Assembly (NCBI RefSeq): GCF_013368755.1
Contig: NC_049566.1
Location: 1,922,001 to 1,986,000, forward strand
Reading direction: 5' to 3'
Source of the DNA: Talaromyces rugulosus
Lineage: Eukaryota; Ascomycota; Eurotiomycetes; Eurotiales; Trichocomaceae
DNA length: 64,000 bases
Position 1 is the stretch's first letter, and each line of letters starts with the position of its first letter. This document shows, piece by piece, positions 1-11,083 of this stretch. The position numbers were made by a program, and so were the translations under genes. Under the pieces are notes generated by a model. It was not told the origin of the DNA. It searched no databases and saw only the letters and a program-made list of their open reading frames with translations.

Positions 1-407
1 ATCGTCTCGCGAAGTATCGCCAGAGCGCGGTTTCACGCTCAAAACCGTGACTGCTGGAACAAGCAACCTCTTTTCACTTCTTCTCAGCCCAGCATGGGTC
101 CAGACTTTTATAATGACGTTTCTGGGAGAATGGGGCGATCGTAGCCAGATTGCGACCATTGCCATGGCTGCTGGCCAGGACTATTGGTGGGTCACCATTG
201 GAGCGGTCGTTGGACATGGCATCTGCACCGCAGCTGCTGTCATCGGCGGTCGTGCTGTTGCGGGCCGAGTGAGCCTTCGAGCTGGTATGTTTCATGCGCC
301 ATTCCTTGTAAAAGAAATATTAGCTAACAAGAATAACAGTCACGCTGGGCGGAGCATGCGCATTCCTCGTCTTTGGGATCATTTATTTCATCGAAGCGTT
401 ATATTGA
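1..407 (+). CDS. Gdt1-family (UPF0016) Ca2+/Mn2+ transporter, C-terminal part
   Basis: The reading frame is open to the left edge, so the N-terminal half lies outside the window. Exons are 1-284 and 340-407; the intron begins GTATGT and ends ACAG, and joins phase 1. The visible part holds the second hallmark motif of the family, GEWGDRSQIAT, after a hydrophobic stretch, then two more hydrophobic segments ending IIYFIEALY. In known members (yeast Gdt1, human TMEM165) the two E-x-G-D-(K/R)-(T/S) motifs line the ion path of a Golgi Ca2+/Mn2+:H+ exchanger. That role is inferred from the family. The longer unspliced frame to 490 is intron read-through and was not used. Confidence 0.9.
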
Positions 408-1410
408 AAGACCATGGTTATGTCTTTCGCATTTCTCCGCTTATGTCTAGATATACGAAGATAAAACTGTTCTTTTTTTCTATTTTATAATAATACATGT
501 ATTCATATATTTGTTCTGTTGAGTACTTTTATGACTAGATGCATACCGCATATTACCATTTTCAATTTTAGCAGTTGGTGCAAGGGAATGTCAATTGATC
601 CATTAATTAATGCTATAGATCGTGTTAATATTCTAACATTGAATACTTCAATGTTTTAATTATGGAAAATACGTATGTCAACTGGTAGATCGTCACCATT
701 TTGAGAAGCATCTATCTACATGTAGACATGGTTGCTACTCCATGTGACCGTCTACATACATGCATGGCGCCTACTACATGGCTCGCTATAAGCATAATGT
801 TAGAAAAACACCGACAGCACATTTCAGCTAGCTATAAAAAAGTATTTTTGTCCGGAAAAGATACTTGAATAGCACGGCGTCCTTACTATCCTCGTTACCC
901 AGAGAATGAAAAGAATTGGAAGCTTTAATGCAAGCCCAATGATGTATGTGAACGTTGAGGTCCATTTTAAATTTCTCAATTGTTTCTTAATGGTTCTTAA
1001 TTCAGATACCCTCGTAATCTTTTTGTTTCAATTTTTTCTTCTTTTCGCCCTTTGCTCTTGCAGTGAGAAAAGGGGCGCAGATGACCACGACAAACTCTCC
1101 ATTGTCGACTGATGAACCATATCGTTCCCGATTTCAAGTGTGAAACCTTTAAAAAAAATTAACTAATTGTAGCAGCTGAATTCATCTACATCAACCTTAA
1201 AAAAATTCGCCCCGGCTTGTCGTGGAAAATTGAGCAGAAGGGTATTTCCGACCAGCGGTACTCTCTTCCTTGACCAAATCCTCTACGGTACTCATTCTGA
1301 ACACGGTATCGTACTAAATACAGGTAAAATGCGCTGTAGGAACGTAGGAACTGTGGTTTTGGCCTGTACTGTAAAAAACCTCTATTAAGGGGGTGCATTG
1401 TCAAACACCG

Positions 1411-1435
1411 CCAGGGTTAGGGTTAAGGGTTACAG
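1411..1435 (+). repeat. Interstitial telomere-like motif cluster 1
   Basis: Reads as AGGGTTAGGGTTAAGGGTTA, that is two and a half TTAGGG units with one degenerate unit. TTAGGG is the telomere repeat of many filamentous ascomycetes. It lies about 0.8 kb upstream of the start of the TRF-like gene. Confidence 0.75.
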
Positions 1436-1440
1436 TACGA

Positions 1441-1760
1441 GGCGCAAACAAAACAATGAATTTTACACAGGTAAACAGGATTGCTTAATTCATAAATTAG
1501 TTAGCTATATTGAAAAATTTTCCTTGAAGTTATAAAACAGTTTTTAGATCAATATAGACGACATTTTTGAGGTGATAAACAAGTATGAATCAGAACTAGG
1601 GTTATGGTGAGGGTTAGGGTTAGGGTTAGGTTTACAACCCGTAAATAAAACAAAACAATGAGTTTTTGTCACATCAACAAGGTCTCCCGATTCATAAATT
1701 AGTTGGCTATATTGAGAAAAAATACTTTAAAGCTATGACACTAATTTTAAAACTATCTTG
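1441..1760. repeat. Diverged tandem duplication, period about 202 bp
   Basis: The segment CATAAATTAGTTAGCTATAT at 1491 recurs at 1693 with one G/A difference, and an AACAAAACAATGA box near 1447 recurs near 1653. Each copy is associated with a TTAGGG cluster immediately 5' of it (1411-1435 and 1596-1633), so the unit seems to be 'telomere motif plus about 150 bp of AT-rich DNA'. Its origin is unknown. Confidence 0.6.
1596..1633 (+). repeat. Interstitial telomere-like motif cluster 2
   Basis: A run with three perfect consecutive GGGTTA units plus flanking degenerate ones (AGGGTTATGGTGAGGG, then the perfect run). It is the best telomere-like array in the window and lies about 0.6 kb upstream of the TRF-like start codon. 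Confidence 0.85.
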
Positions 1761-1913
1761 CCTTTTTTGAGCCAATAAATAAGAATTTTGCAAATAATGC
1801 GACCGTATTATATGCATGAATCTGGTAATAACCTCCTAGGAAATTGGTCAGGTGACTCCGTTGCTGCGGCAGAATTGTTGTGTATGCAGAGAACGGGAAA
1901 TATACTGGGACTG

Positions 1914-1930
1914 AATTAGGGTTAGGAGGA
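1914..1930 (+). promoter_or_regulatory. TTAGGGTTAGG motif, candidate TRF/Tbf1-type site
   Basis: A short AATTAGGGTTAGGAGGA element about 320 bp upstream of the ATG of the telomere-repeat-binding-protein gene. One and a half units is enough for a single telobox Myb domain in known family members. Its use as a site is inference. Confidence 0.4.
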
Positions 1931-2247
1931 CGGTATATTATGTACCGAACTAATAATAAAAAGCGACATTTTGGTAATAAAACAAGTCAGTACATGTATA
2001 GAACGGGTAATTTGTAACGAATACCATTTCCATACTGCCAAGCCCGTTTGTTTTAACCGTACAAAGTAGGCGGTGAGTGTATGATAAATACTACCCTAGT
2101 GTTAAACGCATCCGTCACATCACAACAACATCCTCTCCCCATCGCGTTTCTCATCAAGAAATAAGCTGTCCGAGTCTGTTCTATCATCTCAAACTTTTTC
2201 GCGCAATAAGTGAGGCTAAAAATACTCATGCTAGCGCAGCAGTGAGA

Positions 2248-5202
2248 ATGTCTAACTTTGTTGATCCGCGAGGGAGGTATCCCCTGAGTAATGAGACTCC
2301 GAGAAGAAGCACGCGGTCGGCGACAACGCGTGCCTTGCAATCGCCCGTGAGAAAGAGTGCACGCAAGGCTGCTACTATATCTCCTAATTTAAGCAGGCCT
2401 CAAAATCTACTAAACAAGGTTATTGAGAGTCCTGCCTCTGAACGAGGGGCGAGCAGTCATGGTCGCGGCGTGGATAGAGGCCAAGGGCGGCACACCGCCC
2501 CCGGAAAGGGAAAGGCCACAGATAAGGTGCAAACAGGTCAGTGATGAATTACTTGCCACAATGATACTGCACGGTTTCTTTCTCAATGCTTTTCTTTTCC
2601 TTTCATCTTGTCGACACCCATCAATAATACAACTATGACCCTCAGTTACCATGGGCGATGCACAGTCAACCCAGGCAAACGCTGGCGATACTGACGATGG
2701 TTCTACAGATGCCACCTCAGATTATGGGGTTATCGATCACATATTACGGGCCGAAGAGACCCAAGAGTCCCAGGAGACTGGTGTAGAGAGCAGTTCTATC
2801 CCAGACGATCACAACGTCTCAGGAACGACTCTACTTCAAACAGACTCAGAAGCAGATACAGGCGATGCAGACACGCTTTTGATGATCGACTCTCTCCCTG
2901 ACTTGCATCGAGCTGCTTCTGCGATTCTAGACTTGTTTGTCACCACTTCTTCAACTCCAAGCGGCATTTCTAGCCTGGCTCGAGCTCTACAGGATCCCAA
3001 GAGCAGTCAGAGCAGGAGGCTGCAACGCATGCGCGACAATTTTGCCACGCAAAGGGACTGCTTTGGCAACGATACTTACTTTGTCATCGAACAAGTTGCT
3101 GCGAAGCTTCCAGTTCTCGATAATATTCTCTCTGATTCATCAGCCACGAAAAGCTGGCACGCTGACGGGATTCTCTACAAATCAAACTGCGCGCAGCTCG
3201 CACTAGAGATACTCACCAAGCCAACTCGCACTGGTGACGTAGAAGATACCATGTATGACTTGGAGGGGAAATATCCATTACCCTTTTTGAACACGCTAGT
3301 TCGCAATAGCCGGCTCGACTTGGCAGGGCAAAGCAGCCTTCGACGGCCAACCTTTGACTTGGCGCTTGAGATGAGAACGCAGTTTTTGATGACCAGTTTG
3401 GTTATTCAGCAGGATCGTGACGGTTATGACCCTGAGGGCTTGTTGCAGCATGCGTTTTTCAATGAAATCGTGGAGACGCAGGCATCTCAGGATGGATCCA
3501 TGCTTCGCGGATTCAATCTGCCGAGCCTTCAGGACAGAGACGGGAATCTGCCAGAGCAGTTTGAGGATGATGTCCAAGACCGCATTAGGGATATTCAAGA
3601 GTACTTTAATGATGGAGGGATCGTTGACTACGATGGCTTGGAAGCGCGTTTCCCTTGGGAAGGATTTGTCTACAGCGTGGCAAAATGGCTACGGTCTCGA
3701 AACGAGGAACTTGACCGGTTCCTCAAGCAACAGCCATCAGTGGATGAAATCCACGACCAGCTCGAGGAAGCAGTGAATAAACGCACGGGCGTTCAAGCCG
3801 TTGTCACGCCAGAACAGACCAAGGCGACGACAACATCCTCGGAAATCACTTCTAGTCAACAGCGTCGACGCGAGTTACTTCCCGCTGCCGAAATCACCGA
3901 GAAACGGGGTGAGGCAAACACTGGACAAGGCGGGAAAGAAAGACGCAAGTCGAACACCCGGATCTTCAGAGACCAGAAATCCATTCAGCTGCTATTTCGA
4001 ACGGCCAGAGCCCTTGAGCAGAAGAATGACCCTACGCTTGAATCTGCAAAGGATTTTGCTCCTCGACTATCGCAATTAGCAGCAAAGCCAGCCGAGAAGA
4101 TAAATAGGCCCGTCGCGTCGACATCAACAAGAAACACTGATCAAAGAGCGGAGGAGACGGCGCCTATTGCGTCCTTTTCTACGGATCCTGATCAGACTCT
4201 TGTTGGCGACTTTCAAGAAGACTTTATAATATCTAGCCCTCAGCGCAGCCCTCAGCGCAGGCAACCAGCTAGTCGGCCTCGTCAACAACCAGCTTCGGAT
4301 ACCCAATCTACAGAAGCAGCAGCAACTACAGCGAGTCAAATTGTCCCTTCGTCACGGTCGATACTGGAAGAAATTAAGAGGCACAAAAAGGGCCGCTCTT
4401 TTATCGACCGACAGTCTAATGCGTCACGGGTGTCGCCCATTGACTCTCAACGAGTTGACCACGGCTCGACTAGCAAAGCTCGCAAACGCACGCTGCTCGA
4501 AACGAACGAGTCAGAGGACGAGTATGAGGAAGACAACAGAAATATTGACATCCAGAACAAACGCGCACAAAAGCCAGCGCAGCCGGCTAAGCGGCAAAGA
4601 AGAGAAGCGGAAATAGAAAACACCGAGACGCCTCCTCAACGCCATCGCCAGGCTGTTTGGCACCCAGTTGATGAACCTCCGTCTGCTCAGCCTCCAACAG
4701 TGCCCTCGCCTGTCCGACCGCCACCACCACCTGCTGCTGCTGCTTCTCCGCCGGCGTATTCAACGCAACCATCCGCCAGCCAGCAATCCGCCAGCCAAGC
4801 ATCTCCAACACGACTGCCATACGGCGCGAGACTTCCTCAGGTGCGACGACGCTGGTCGACGGCAGAAGATAATCGGCTTGTTGAGCTAGTTGGTAGGCAC
4901 GGCACGAGCTGGGCTGTAGTCAAGCATCAGGACGAGGCGTCGTCGCGGCCACAGCTGGGTGATCGCAACCAGGTGCAATTAAAAGACCGAGCCAGGAACT
5001 TGGTTATGATGTGGCTCAAGTAGGTTTACTTTTTTTTTAGAGGAAATGACATCGCTAATATGGCTTCTACAGAGGAGGAAGAAGAGACCTACCGCCGAAT
5101 TTCAACCTCGTCGCACTGAAACAAAAGGACGTCGAAGAGCTCGAAAGCAGGGGAATTCCAGTTCCAGACCGGACATTACCAAGAAATGCCACGCGGTTTT
5201 GA
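2248..5202 (+). CDS. Telomere-repeat-binding factor (TRF/Taz1/Tbf1-like) with telobox Myb domain
   Basis: Exons 2248-2536, 2646-5019 and 5073-5202 give 930 residues. The last ~60 residues of exon 2 (about 830-888) form one Myb/SANT repeat: RRRWSTAEDNRL, then TSWAVVK, then VQLKDRARNL. The last matches the telobox (VDLKDKxRN) that defines TRF1/TRF2, Taz1 and Tbf1. Residues about 170-390 are helical and resemble a TRFH dimerisation region; the rest is low-complexity, with a basic Ser/Arg-rich N-terminus and Pro/Gln-rich linkers. The final intron falls inside the third Myb helix, and the 42-residue tail (ends RNATRF) is easily missed: reading through stops at 5023. The first intron joins VQT to VTMGDAQ in phase. 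Family members bind duplex TTAGGG, cap telomeres or act at promoters and boundaries. I used the ATG at 2248; the frame upstream opens only with GTG. Confidence 0.85.
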
Positions 5203-5403
5203 TTTGTTTCGTTGGTTTCTTTTGCTTCTTTTGTTGTTGTTTTTTTTTTTTTTCAAATATACCCTTGCTGAGCTTTTTTGTATTGGAGGGTGGTTAATTG
5301 ATATTTTTATATATATACGTCTCATTAGTATGCAATATAATTCGTATAATTCATTCACTCATTACTTTATTATTGCAGCCAGCGCACATTATCTGTTTCC
5401 ACA

Positions 5404-6211
5404 TCAAGAAGTCCCTGGCAGCAACTCGGCCAATCTTCTAGCAATAAGCTGGCCCATCATATCATATCCCTTGTCCGTTAGATGCAGCCCGTCGTCCCAG
5501 ATTTTAGTTTTTATCGTATCGTCCATGGCTCTATACGGCAGTGCGGAGTGAAGATCAAACGCGAAGCTGATCGCGTTAGTTCATATGCACTTTTTAAATA
5601 AATAAATGCAATAAAAAAGAATACATACTATCGATCTTCCTGATGCTCGAGAATGCTCTTGTTCAATGCATCCCGGTTGCGTTTTAGTTTCGTCGAGACG
5701 TATGCAGACTCTGGCACAGTGAGGGCAAGCACTTTGGTAGTTGGTGAGGAGGCCAGGGCGAGAGACCATGTTTTTTGGAGGCCGGCGTAGATGGACTCGG
5801 CAGAGAAGGAGCCATAGCCCAGGTCGCTTTTTGCATATATATATATTAGCTCTTTTTGCCCTTGCTCTCTGGTGATGTGAGGACATACTTTGTCCCACCG
5901 AGCACGATTACCCAGTCATATGTCTTTTCTCCTTCTACTATAGTGCTGTCAGACTCGAGTTCGCAAAAAAAAAGAAAAAAGGAGGGGAAGGGAGAAGTAC
6001 ATCTTCGTCTCATCCGGTCGATAAATTGGCCCGGCGGACAATTGACCAAATCACCCGGTTTCCCTTCTACATCAATCTCAATCTCGCCCTCGACGATTTC
6101 TTCTTCGACGAGCGTCTCCTTGAGGGCGAGGGCGTATGGGTGTGGTTCTTCGAGGCCGTAGTGCCAGAAGCCCTGGGTGAGGGAGTTGCCGAAGCAGAGG
6201 ATGTCGAGCAT
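5404..6211 (-). CDS. SGNH/GDSL-family esterase
   Basis: Four exons (6211-6001, 5937-5889, 5826-5629, 5566-5404) give 206 residues, the normal size of a minimal single-domain SGNH hydrolase. Block I is FGNSLTQGF (Ser10, with GNSL rather than GDSL). Block III is GGTNDL with its Asn at the oxyanion position. Block V is DGLHLTDKGY, supplying the catalytic Asp and His. No signal peptide is evident, so it is probably cytosolic. Substrate is not predictable; family members cleave acyl esters, acetyl groups or lysophospholipids. The splice joins (TT/A Leu, AA/C Asn, TA/C Tyr) restore the conserved motifs, which supports the model. A very similar small open frame continuing into intron 1 is read-through. 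Confidence 0.88.
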
Positions 6212-8118
6212 CCTTTTTTTAAAGAACTTTTTGTCTTTTTTCTAGTCTGTTTCGATTTCAGGCGTTTTCCTTGAAGGAATGAATAACAGTGAAGGTGGAT
6301 GTATGTCAATGTTTTCTATGTTGTGTCGTTGATATGATAACGAGATGGATGAGGAGATGAGGGGTCGGCGGGGTGGATGATTTTTTTTTCTTTCGGTAAC
6401 TGCCTGACGCGCTAGACAATGTCCCCGTGTGTGTAGCAAAATATCACGACGACAAAATAAACAGAACAAGCTTTCCCACGCATAGATTGACTGTCGTGCG
6501 AGTTAGGTTAGTCGCGATAAACTGTCTGGTGTCGCGGGGATTCTAGAACTGGCTCTCTGGGCGCGTGATTGGCTGGCGGTGGTGAGGCTTGCATTAACGG
6601 CGGCCTGCGTCACGTGGCGGATATCAATTTTTCTACCTTTTTTACAACTACGTACTTTGCATGGAGTACAGAGAGCTATTTTCCAAGAAGTATATCAGAG
6701 ATTTATTTCTACGTATGTAAGATGCATGCTTTCAAAATGTTAGTATGATATCTGCTAAGAATAGTGCTGCAGCCATCACCATTGCTTGCTACACATTTTC
6801 CTCCCTCAGCTGAGACAAAAATGGTGGAATACTCCCCGAAAGGCTGCCGGATGTGGTATGGATAAGCCTCTTCCATGTGGTTTCGAGAACCCAAAAAGGA
6901 GAAACATCACGGGAACCATGGGTCGGGAACTCACATCCGACCGGTGGATGGGTGGCGGTGGCGGCCTGCCCTGCCCTGCCCTGCCCTGACACCGCCATTC
7001 AATAGTAGTGTTCACCCGGAAATCTCGTACGGTCACTATGTACCTCGTACGGTGTAAGGACAAAGGTACGATTTATTATTAGAATGACGACAGGGATGGC
7101 GTGCAACATGGTGACTGGAAGGCTCATAACCAAATTGCGGGGGACCATAGTGAGACACGGACCGGTACCGAGGTTGTATCGCCGGGGGGTCCACCCAGTC
7201 CTGTCGGTAGTCATGGAAATTGCAGGTATTCGCTGCTGACGAGGAAAAGTCCAACACAGGCCCAATAGTAAGTACCACTAGTAACTCAGCATACTCAAGT
7301 GCTCGATAGTGACTGGGCGACGGAACAGGTGTCTCGGACGCAGGACGCAGCAGCCCAATGAGAAAACGCAGCAGTTTCGGTGTCGTCATGAGCACTGCAG
7401 CAGGAAGAATAGCAATGCAGTCGCTGTTGATCAACAGCTCACCGGAGTCACAGCGGTCACGACGAGTCAGCCAAGGAACACACGGCGATCTGGTCCACAG
7501 TTCAGGAGTTGCTGTCGGGCCTGTCGGGCCTGACGAGAGCCGCGAGATTGCGTCAGAGGTTCCCTGGGATGGATTCCTGGTCAGTATGTTGCTGGGCAAA
7601 CAGGGGCAAACACTAACAGAAAACAGTCGCCCATTCCAATAGTGACCCGAGTGTTGCCCAACTGGGAGAAGTGACAATGGAGACAAGTGAGACAGCGCAG
7701 CGCTAAAGTGCCGATCGGGCGGTGTTGGTTGGGCGGCAGGCGCAGGTTGCATCGCGCTTGCCTTTGGCCCCGGCTTATGTAAGTGGTTCCCCGTTTCACT
7801 GCGCGCTGGTCAAACACCATCAATAATAATAATAATCCTCTTGCTATATTCTATTCTTGATTTCTTTCAGCCCCCGATTCAGCGTGACGTTGCATACCCT
7901 CCATCTCATTTCACAAATCCCAGAATCCCAGCGCCGGCCGTCGCTGTGCTGTCATCCGCAACTAGATCGAACCTAATCGCGCCTTTAAAACGAGTGAGCC
8001 CCCGACTTGCTGCTGCTGATTCTTTCTGCTCCATCATACACTAATTAATTTTCAAGAAATAATAGACCTCAGCCAGCACACTCGCTTAATCCCAACCCAA
8101 AACCATCAATCACTCAAG
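6212..8118. other. Long intergenic region (1.9 kb) upstream of the GPI-anchored protein gene
   Basis: No gene recognised. It holds a short CTGCC tandem run (about 6964-6989), two direct copies of CTCGTACGGT (about 7024 and 7043), and GC-richer DNA from 7000 to 7800. A 238-codon open frame on the minus strand (7752-7036) has Ser/Pro-rich composition, no domain and no start context, and is judged spurious. The gap is plausibly promoter plus 5' leader of the wall-protein gene; CT-rich and CA-rich DNA just before 8119 fits a fungal 5' UTR. Confidence 0.5.
6964..6989 (+). repeat. Short CTGCC tandem repeat
   Basis: Four consecutive CCCTG units within GCCTGCCCTGCCCTGCCCTG. A simple-sequence tract with no evident function. 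Confidence 0.7.
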
Positions 8119-8972
8119 ATGCGTTCATTCGTTCCCACCACTCTCGTGGCTTCGGCCGCCCTGTTCTCTGCTGCGCAGGGAATCACCATCACCAAGCCCG
8201 CCGAGGGCGAAACTGTCGATGCCAGCAAGGGCTTCGACATTGTCTGGGAGTACGACTCGTCCGACCCAGTTGACTGGGAAATCGAGTTGGGCAACCCTAC
8301 CCCCGGCAAGCTGCTGGCCACCGACGTGAAGCCCGTCAGCGCTGCCTCCGGCGAGACCGCGACCTACACATACACCGTCAAGCCTACGGATATTGCCGAT
8401 GGCACCTACAAGGTCATCCTCGACCCGCGCAACGCTGGTACCCCCGGTACCTCGCTGCCCCAGTCTGGTGAATTCACTGTTGGCAGCGATGGTAGCGTAA
8501 CCACGACCACCACCACGTCTGGTACCACCACGTCGACTTCCACTTCCATCAGCAGCACTAGCACTGGTTCTGCTACCACCACTCCCACCACGTAAGATTC
8601 CTCGCATCACACTGACTTAAAAATGACATTTGCTAATATTGATCCTCTAGAACTCCTGGACCCATCACTACTCCTGGCCCAACCTCGGGCACCAGCACCC
8701 CCAGCGGCAGCGGCAGCGTCGTGCCTATCTCCGGGTCTACCACCATCACCAGCGCCACTGTCATCTCGTCGACCATTGTGTCCGGCACTTTCTCGACTGT
8801 CGTTCCTCAGTCGACCGTCTTCGAGACCACTGTCGTTCCTGGTGGCGGCTCCACCCCCACTGGCACTGCCTCTCCCACCACGACCGCCGTTCAGACCGGT
8901 GCTGCCGTGGCTATCGATGCTGGCCTCGGCTCTGCCGTCCTCATGGCCCTGTTGCCCGCTTTCTTGCTGTAA
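8119..8972 (+). CDS. GPI-anchored Ser/Thr-rich wall protein with Kre9/Knh1-like N-terminal domain
   Basis: Exons 8119-8591 and 8651-8972 give 264 residues. A signal peptide (about 1-20, ending AAQG) is followed by a beta-sandwich-like domain of about 100 residues starting ITITKPAEGETVDAS and containing FDIVWEYDS, the pattern of the Kre9/Knh1 N-terminal family. After that come long Ser/Thr runs (O-glycosylated stalk) and a C-terminal hydrophobic tail (LGSAVLMALLPAFLL) typical of a GPI attachment signal. The intron splits the Thr-rich stalk (AC/A Thr). The product should sit on the plasma membrane or be transferred to wall glucan. A role in beta-1,6-glucan assembly is known for Kre9 itself but cannot be assumed here. 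Confidence 0.88.
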
Positions 8973-9291
8973 ATTTAACACGCAAATTTGACGGAAGAGG
9001 AGAAGGATAATCTAATTGCAGAGCTAATAAGCTGGCTATCTCTTGAAGGGACGGAACATGCTATGAAATTGTACATATAAACGCTATGTCGATTGCTGCT
9101 GCATTTTTTTTGCTTGTTTTTTCACTGTTTATTACCAATGTATTGTAAATACACCGACGCTCCTTTACTGGTTATTGGTGCAGTTAAATGATACCAAGAA
9201 TGTTAAATCTGATTATTTAATCTTTTTCATCTATATAAATATCCAATTTTCACATGGCTGTACAACTTAAAGTATGACTATGTCATCAAGA
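8973..9291. other. Convergent 3' intergenic region
   Basis: AT-rich DNA between the 3' ends of the wall-protein gene (plus) and the M20 peptidase gene (minus). Contains poly-T and AATAAA-like stretches suitable for 3' end formation; nothing else seen. Confidence 0.5.
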
Positions 9292-11083
9292 TTACTCCTC
9301 CCAGGTATCAAAAGCTCGGATTAATTCTAGCATAGTTAGCATATATTTCTGTGGAAAAAAAAAGAGAAAACTCACCATAATACAAAGCCAACCCCTCTAA
9401 ATGCACACCTATATCAATCCGCTCATCCACAGTATGAATGTTCAGCGTGTGTCCTTCGCGGATCGGATTGAAGCGGTAGATATTGCGCGTCAAATTCCAG
9501 TAGAACCGCGTGTCGGTGTTGCCTGTCATGACGTCGCCGGTTACAATCACCTGTTTTGCCTCTTCTTCTTCGGACTCAAGGGTAGACGATGGCAATGATT
9601 CGAATAGCTGGCGCGTCACGCCGGAAAACCGTGTCCAGACGGCATTGCTCGGCGATGTCGGGCTGATAGGCGCCGGTTCGAGGAGAGGCGAGAAGACGGA
9701 AACATCCAGATGGTTTTTGCCGTCGCCATTGCTGTTGTTGTTGTTAGCAACATCCCACCCGGCGTCATCATCGATAAACGCAGACAGTGTGAGGTTGTGT
9801 TTCTTGACAATGGGCGAGACGATCTCGACGGCACGCGTCTTGATGATGTCGGTGGTTTCGTGCAGCGCAACTCGGTAGTTTACAGTCACGTTAATTTTCT
9901 CGGGCAGCGCGTTGATCTTGACGCCGCCGCTGATCAGGTCAGCGGCCTGAGATGTCTGGTAGGTGAATCGCGTGCGCTCGCCGCGCGAGGCACTCAGCGC
10001 TTCTGCGAGCCCGACATAGTCAGACGACTGCAGGGCAGGCCAGAGCCAGGGCTCAACGCTGTCCGGCGAGTGGCGCGCCTGGCACTCGAGGCCCTGGCGC
10101 GCAGGGTGTGCGAGGTCAAGACGCGGTGTGAAGAGCTGCTCACGCTCCAGATGGTAGATGATTTCAGCGATGATGCCGATGCCCGTATGGTGCGGCGGAA
10201 TAGACGAGTGGCCGCCGTCGACAGCGAGCGCGAAATGCAGGTCAATAGCGCCCTTTTCGCCAACACCTGGCCGCGCGTAGATCTTGTCGCCGATGGTCTG
10301 CAGGCCCATGCCGCCTTCGTCCAGGATGAATTCGAGACTGTCGGGTCCGTAGCGCTGCTCCCAGTGCTTGGACAGCTCGCCAGCACCCTTGTAGCCCTTG
10401 GATTCCTCGTCGTATCCAAAGGAAAGCAACAAAGTGCGTGTTGGCGCCCAGCCTTGCGAGAGCAGATCTTCCACTGCGGACAGGATGCCGATCAGCGTGT
10501 TTTTGCAGTCGCTGGAGCCCCGGCCCCAGAGCCATTGGCCGTCGTAGTGGCCCTCAAATGGGGGGTAGGTCCAGTCATTTGCGTCATCAATGGGGACGAC
10601 ATCTTGATGGGCCATCAGAAGCACGGGTTTGAGTGTTGTGTCGCTGCCATTGAAGGTGTATGCGAGGCCGAAGCGGTTAATTTTTTCGACTTTGGCATAC
10701 GAGTGTCTGTCTTGTTAGCTTAGTCGCAAGATAGTAATAGATATGAAGACATACACAAGAGGAAACAATTCAGCAAATACATCGTGCAGCTCGAGAAATG
10801 GGGCGTAGTAGTCGCTCCACGGATCGTCCTCCAGCTCGGTCGACGTGCTGGGCACCTGCACTGCGCGCGATAGACGATAAACCTGTCTCTTGAGAACAGC
10901 CTTGTCTTGGACAAACTCATGCGAAGAGTGGAAGCCATCACTTGGCGGCGTCACTTTGGCTGGCAGTGGGCAGATATGGCGTCCTGGGGCTTCCTCGACC
11001 AGCGGAGTTTGCCCCGAGAGCCGATAAGGCAGCCAGAGCGCAGAAGCGCCTGTGAGGATGGGCAACAATACAGCAATCCGCAT
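9292..11083 (-). CDS. M20-family metallocarboxypeptidase (carboxypeptidase S-like)
   Basis: Exons 11083-10755, 10706-9376 and 9326-9292 give 564 residues. The N-terminus (MRIAVLLPILTGASALWLP) is a signal peptide or anchor. M20 zinc ligands are visible: H143 and D145 in AHQDVVP, the bridging Asp in GRGSSDCKN, and Glu in the DEGG motif. The C-terminal end LIRAFDTWEE is recovered only by removing a 49-nt intron with a CTAAC branch site; reading through gives a wrong tail. Yeast Cps1 is a vacuolar enzyme that trims peptides with a C-terminal Gly-Leu type end, and fungal paralogues also include aminoacylases. The ATG at 11083 was chosen because it starts the hydrophobic segment; an in-frame ATG at 11197 would add a Ser/Leu-rich stretch. 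It shares a 423-bp divergent promoter with the metallo-beta-lactamase-like gene. Confidence 0.9.

Larger units (their letters stand above)
408..2247. other. AT-rich intergenic region with telomere-like motifs and a decayed tandem duplication
   Basis: I see no convincing gene here. The small open frames (906-1112, 1186-1404) have no recognisable domain and biased composition. The stretch carries three TTAGGG clusters (annotated separately) and two diverged copies of a segment about 202 bp apart. It is both the 3' flank of the Gdt1-like gene and the presumed promoter of the telomere-binding-protein gene. Confidence 0.6.

Noticed and set aside
2077..2247. Upstream extension of the TRF-like protein
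   Set aside because: The frame opens with GTG and the extension has no conserved features; the ATG at 2248 begins the basic Ser/Thr-rich N-terminus.
7036..7752. 238-codon minus-strand open frame
   Set aside because: No domain, Ser/Pro-rich shadow-like composition, no promoter or start context, and it lies in GC-richer DNA where long chance frames are common.
9349..9375. A 27-nt GT...AG intron at the end of the M20 peptidase
   Set aside because: Too short to splice, and it would keep the wrong frame. The 49-nt intron to 9327 restores the expected LIRAFDTWEE end.
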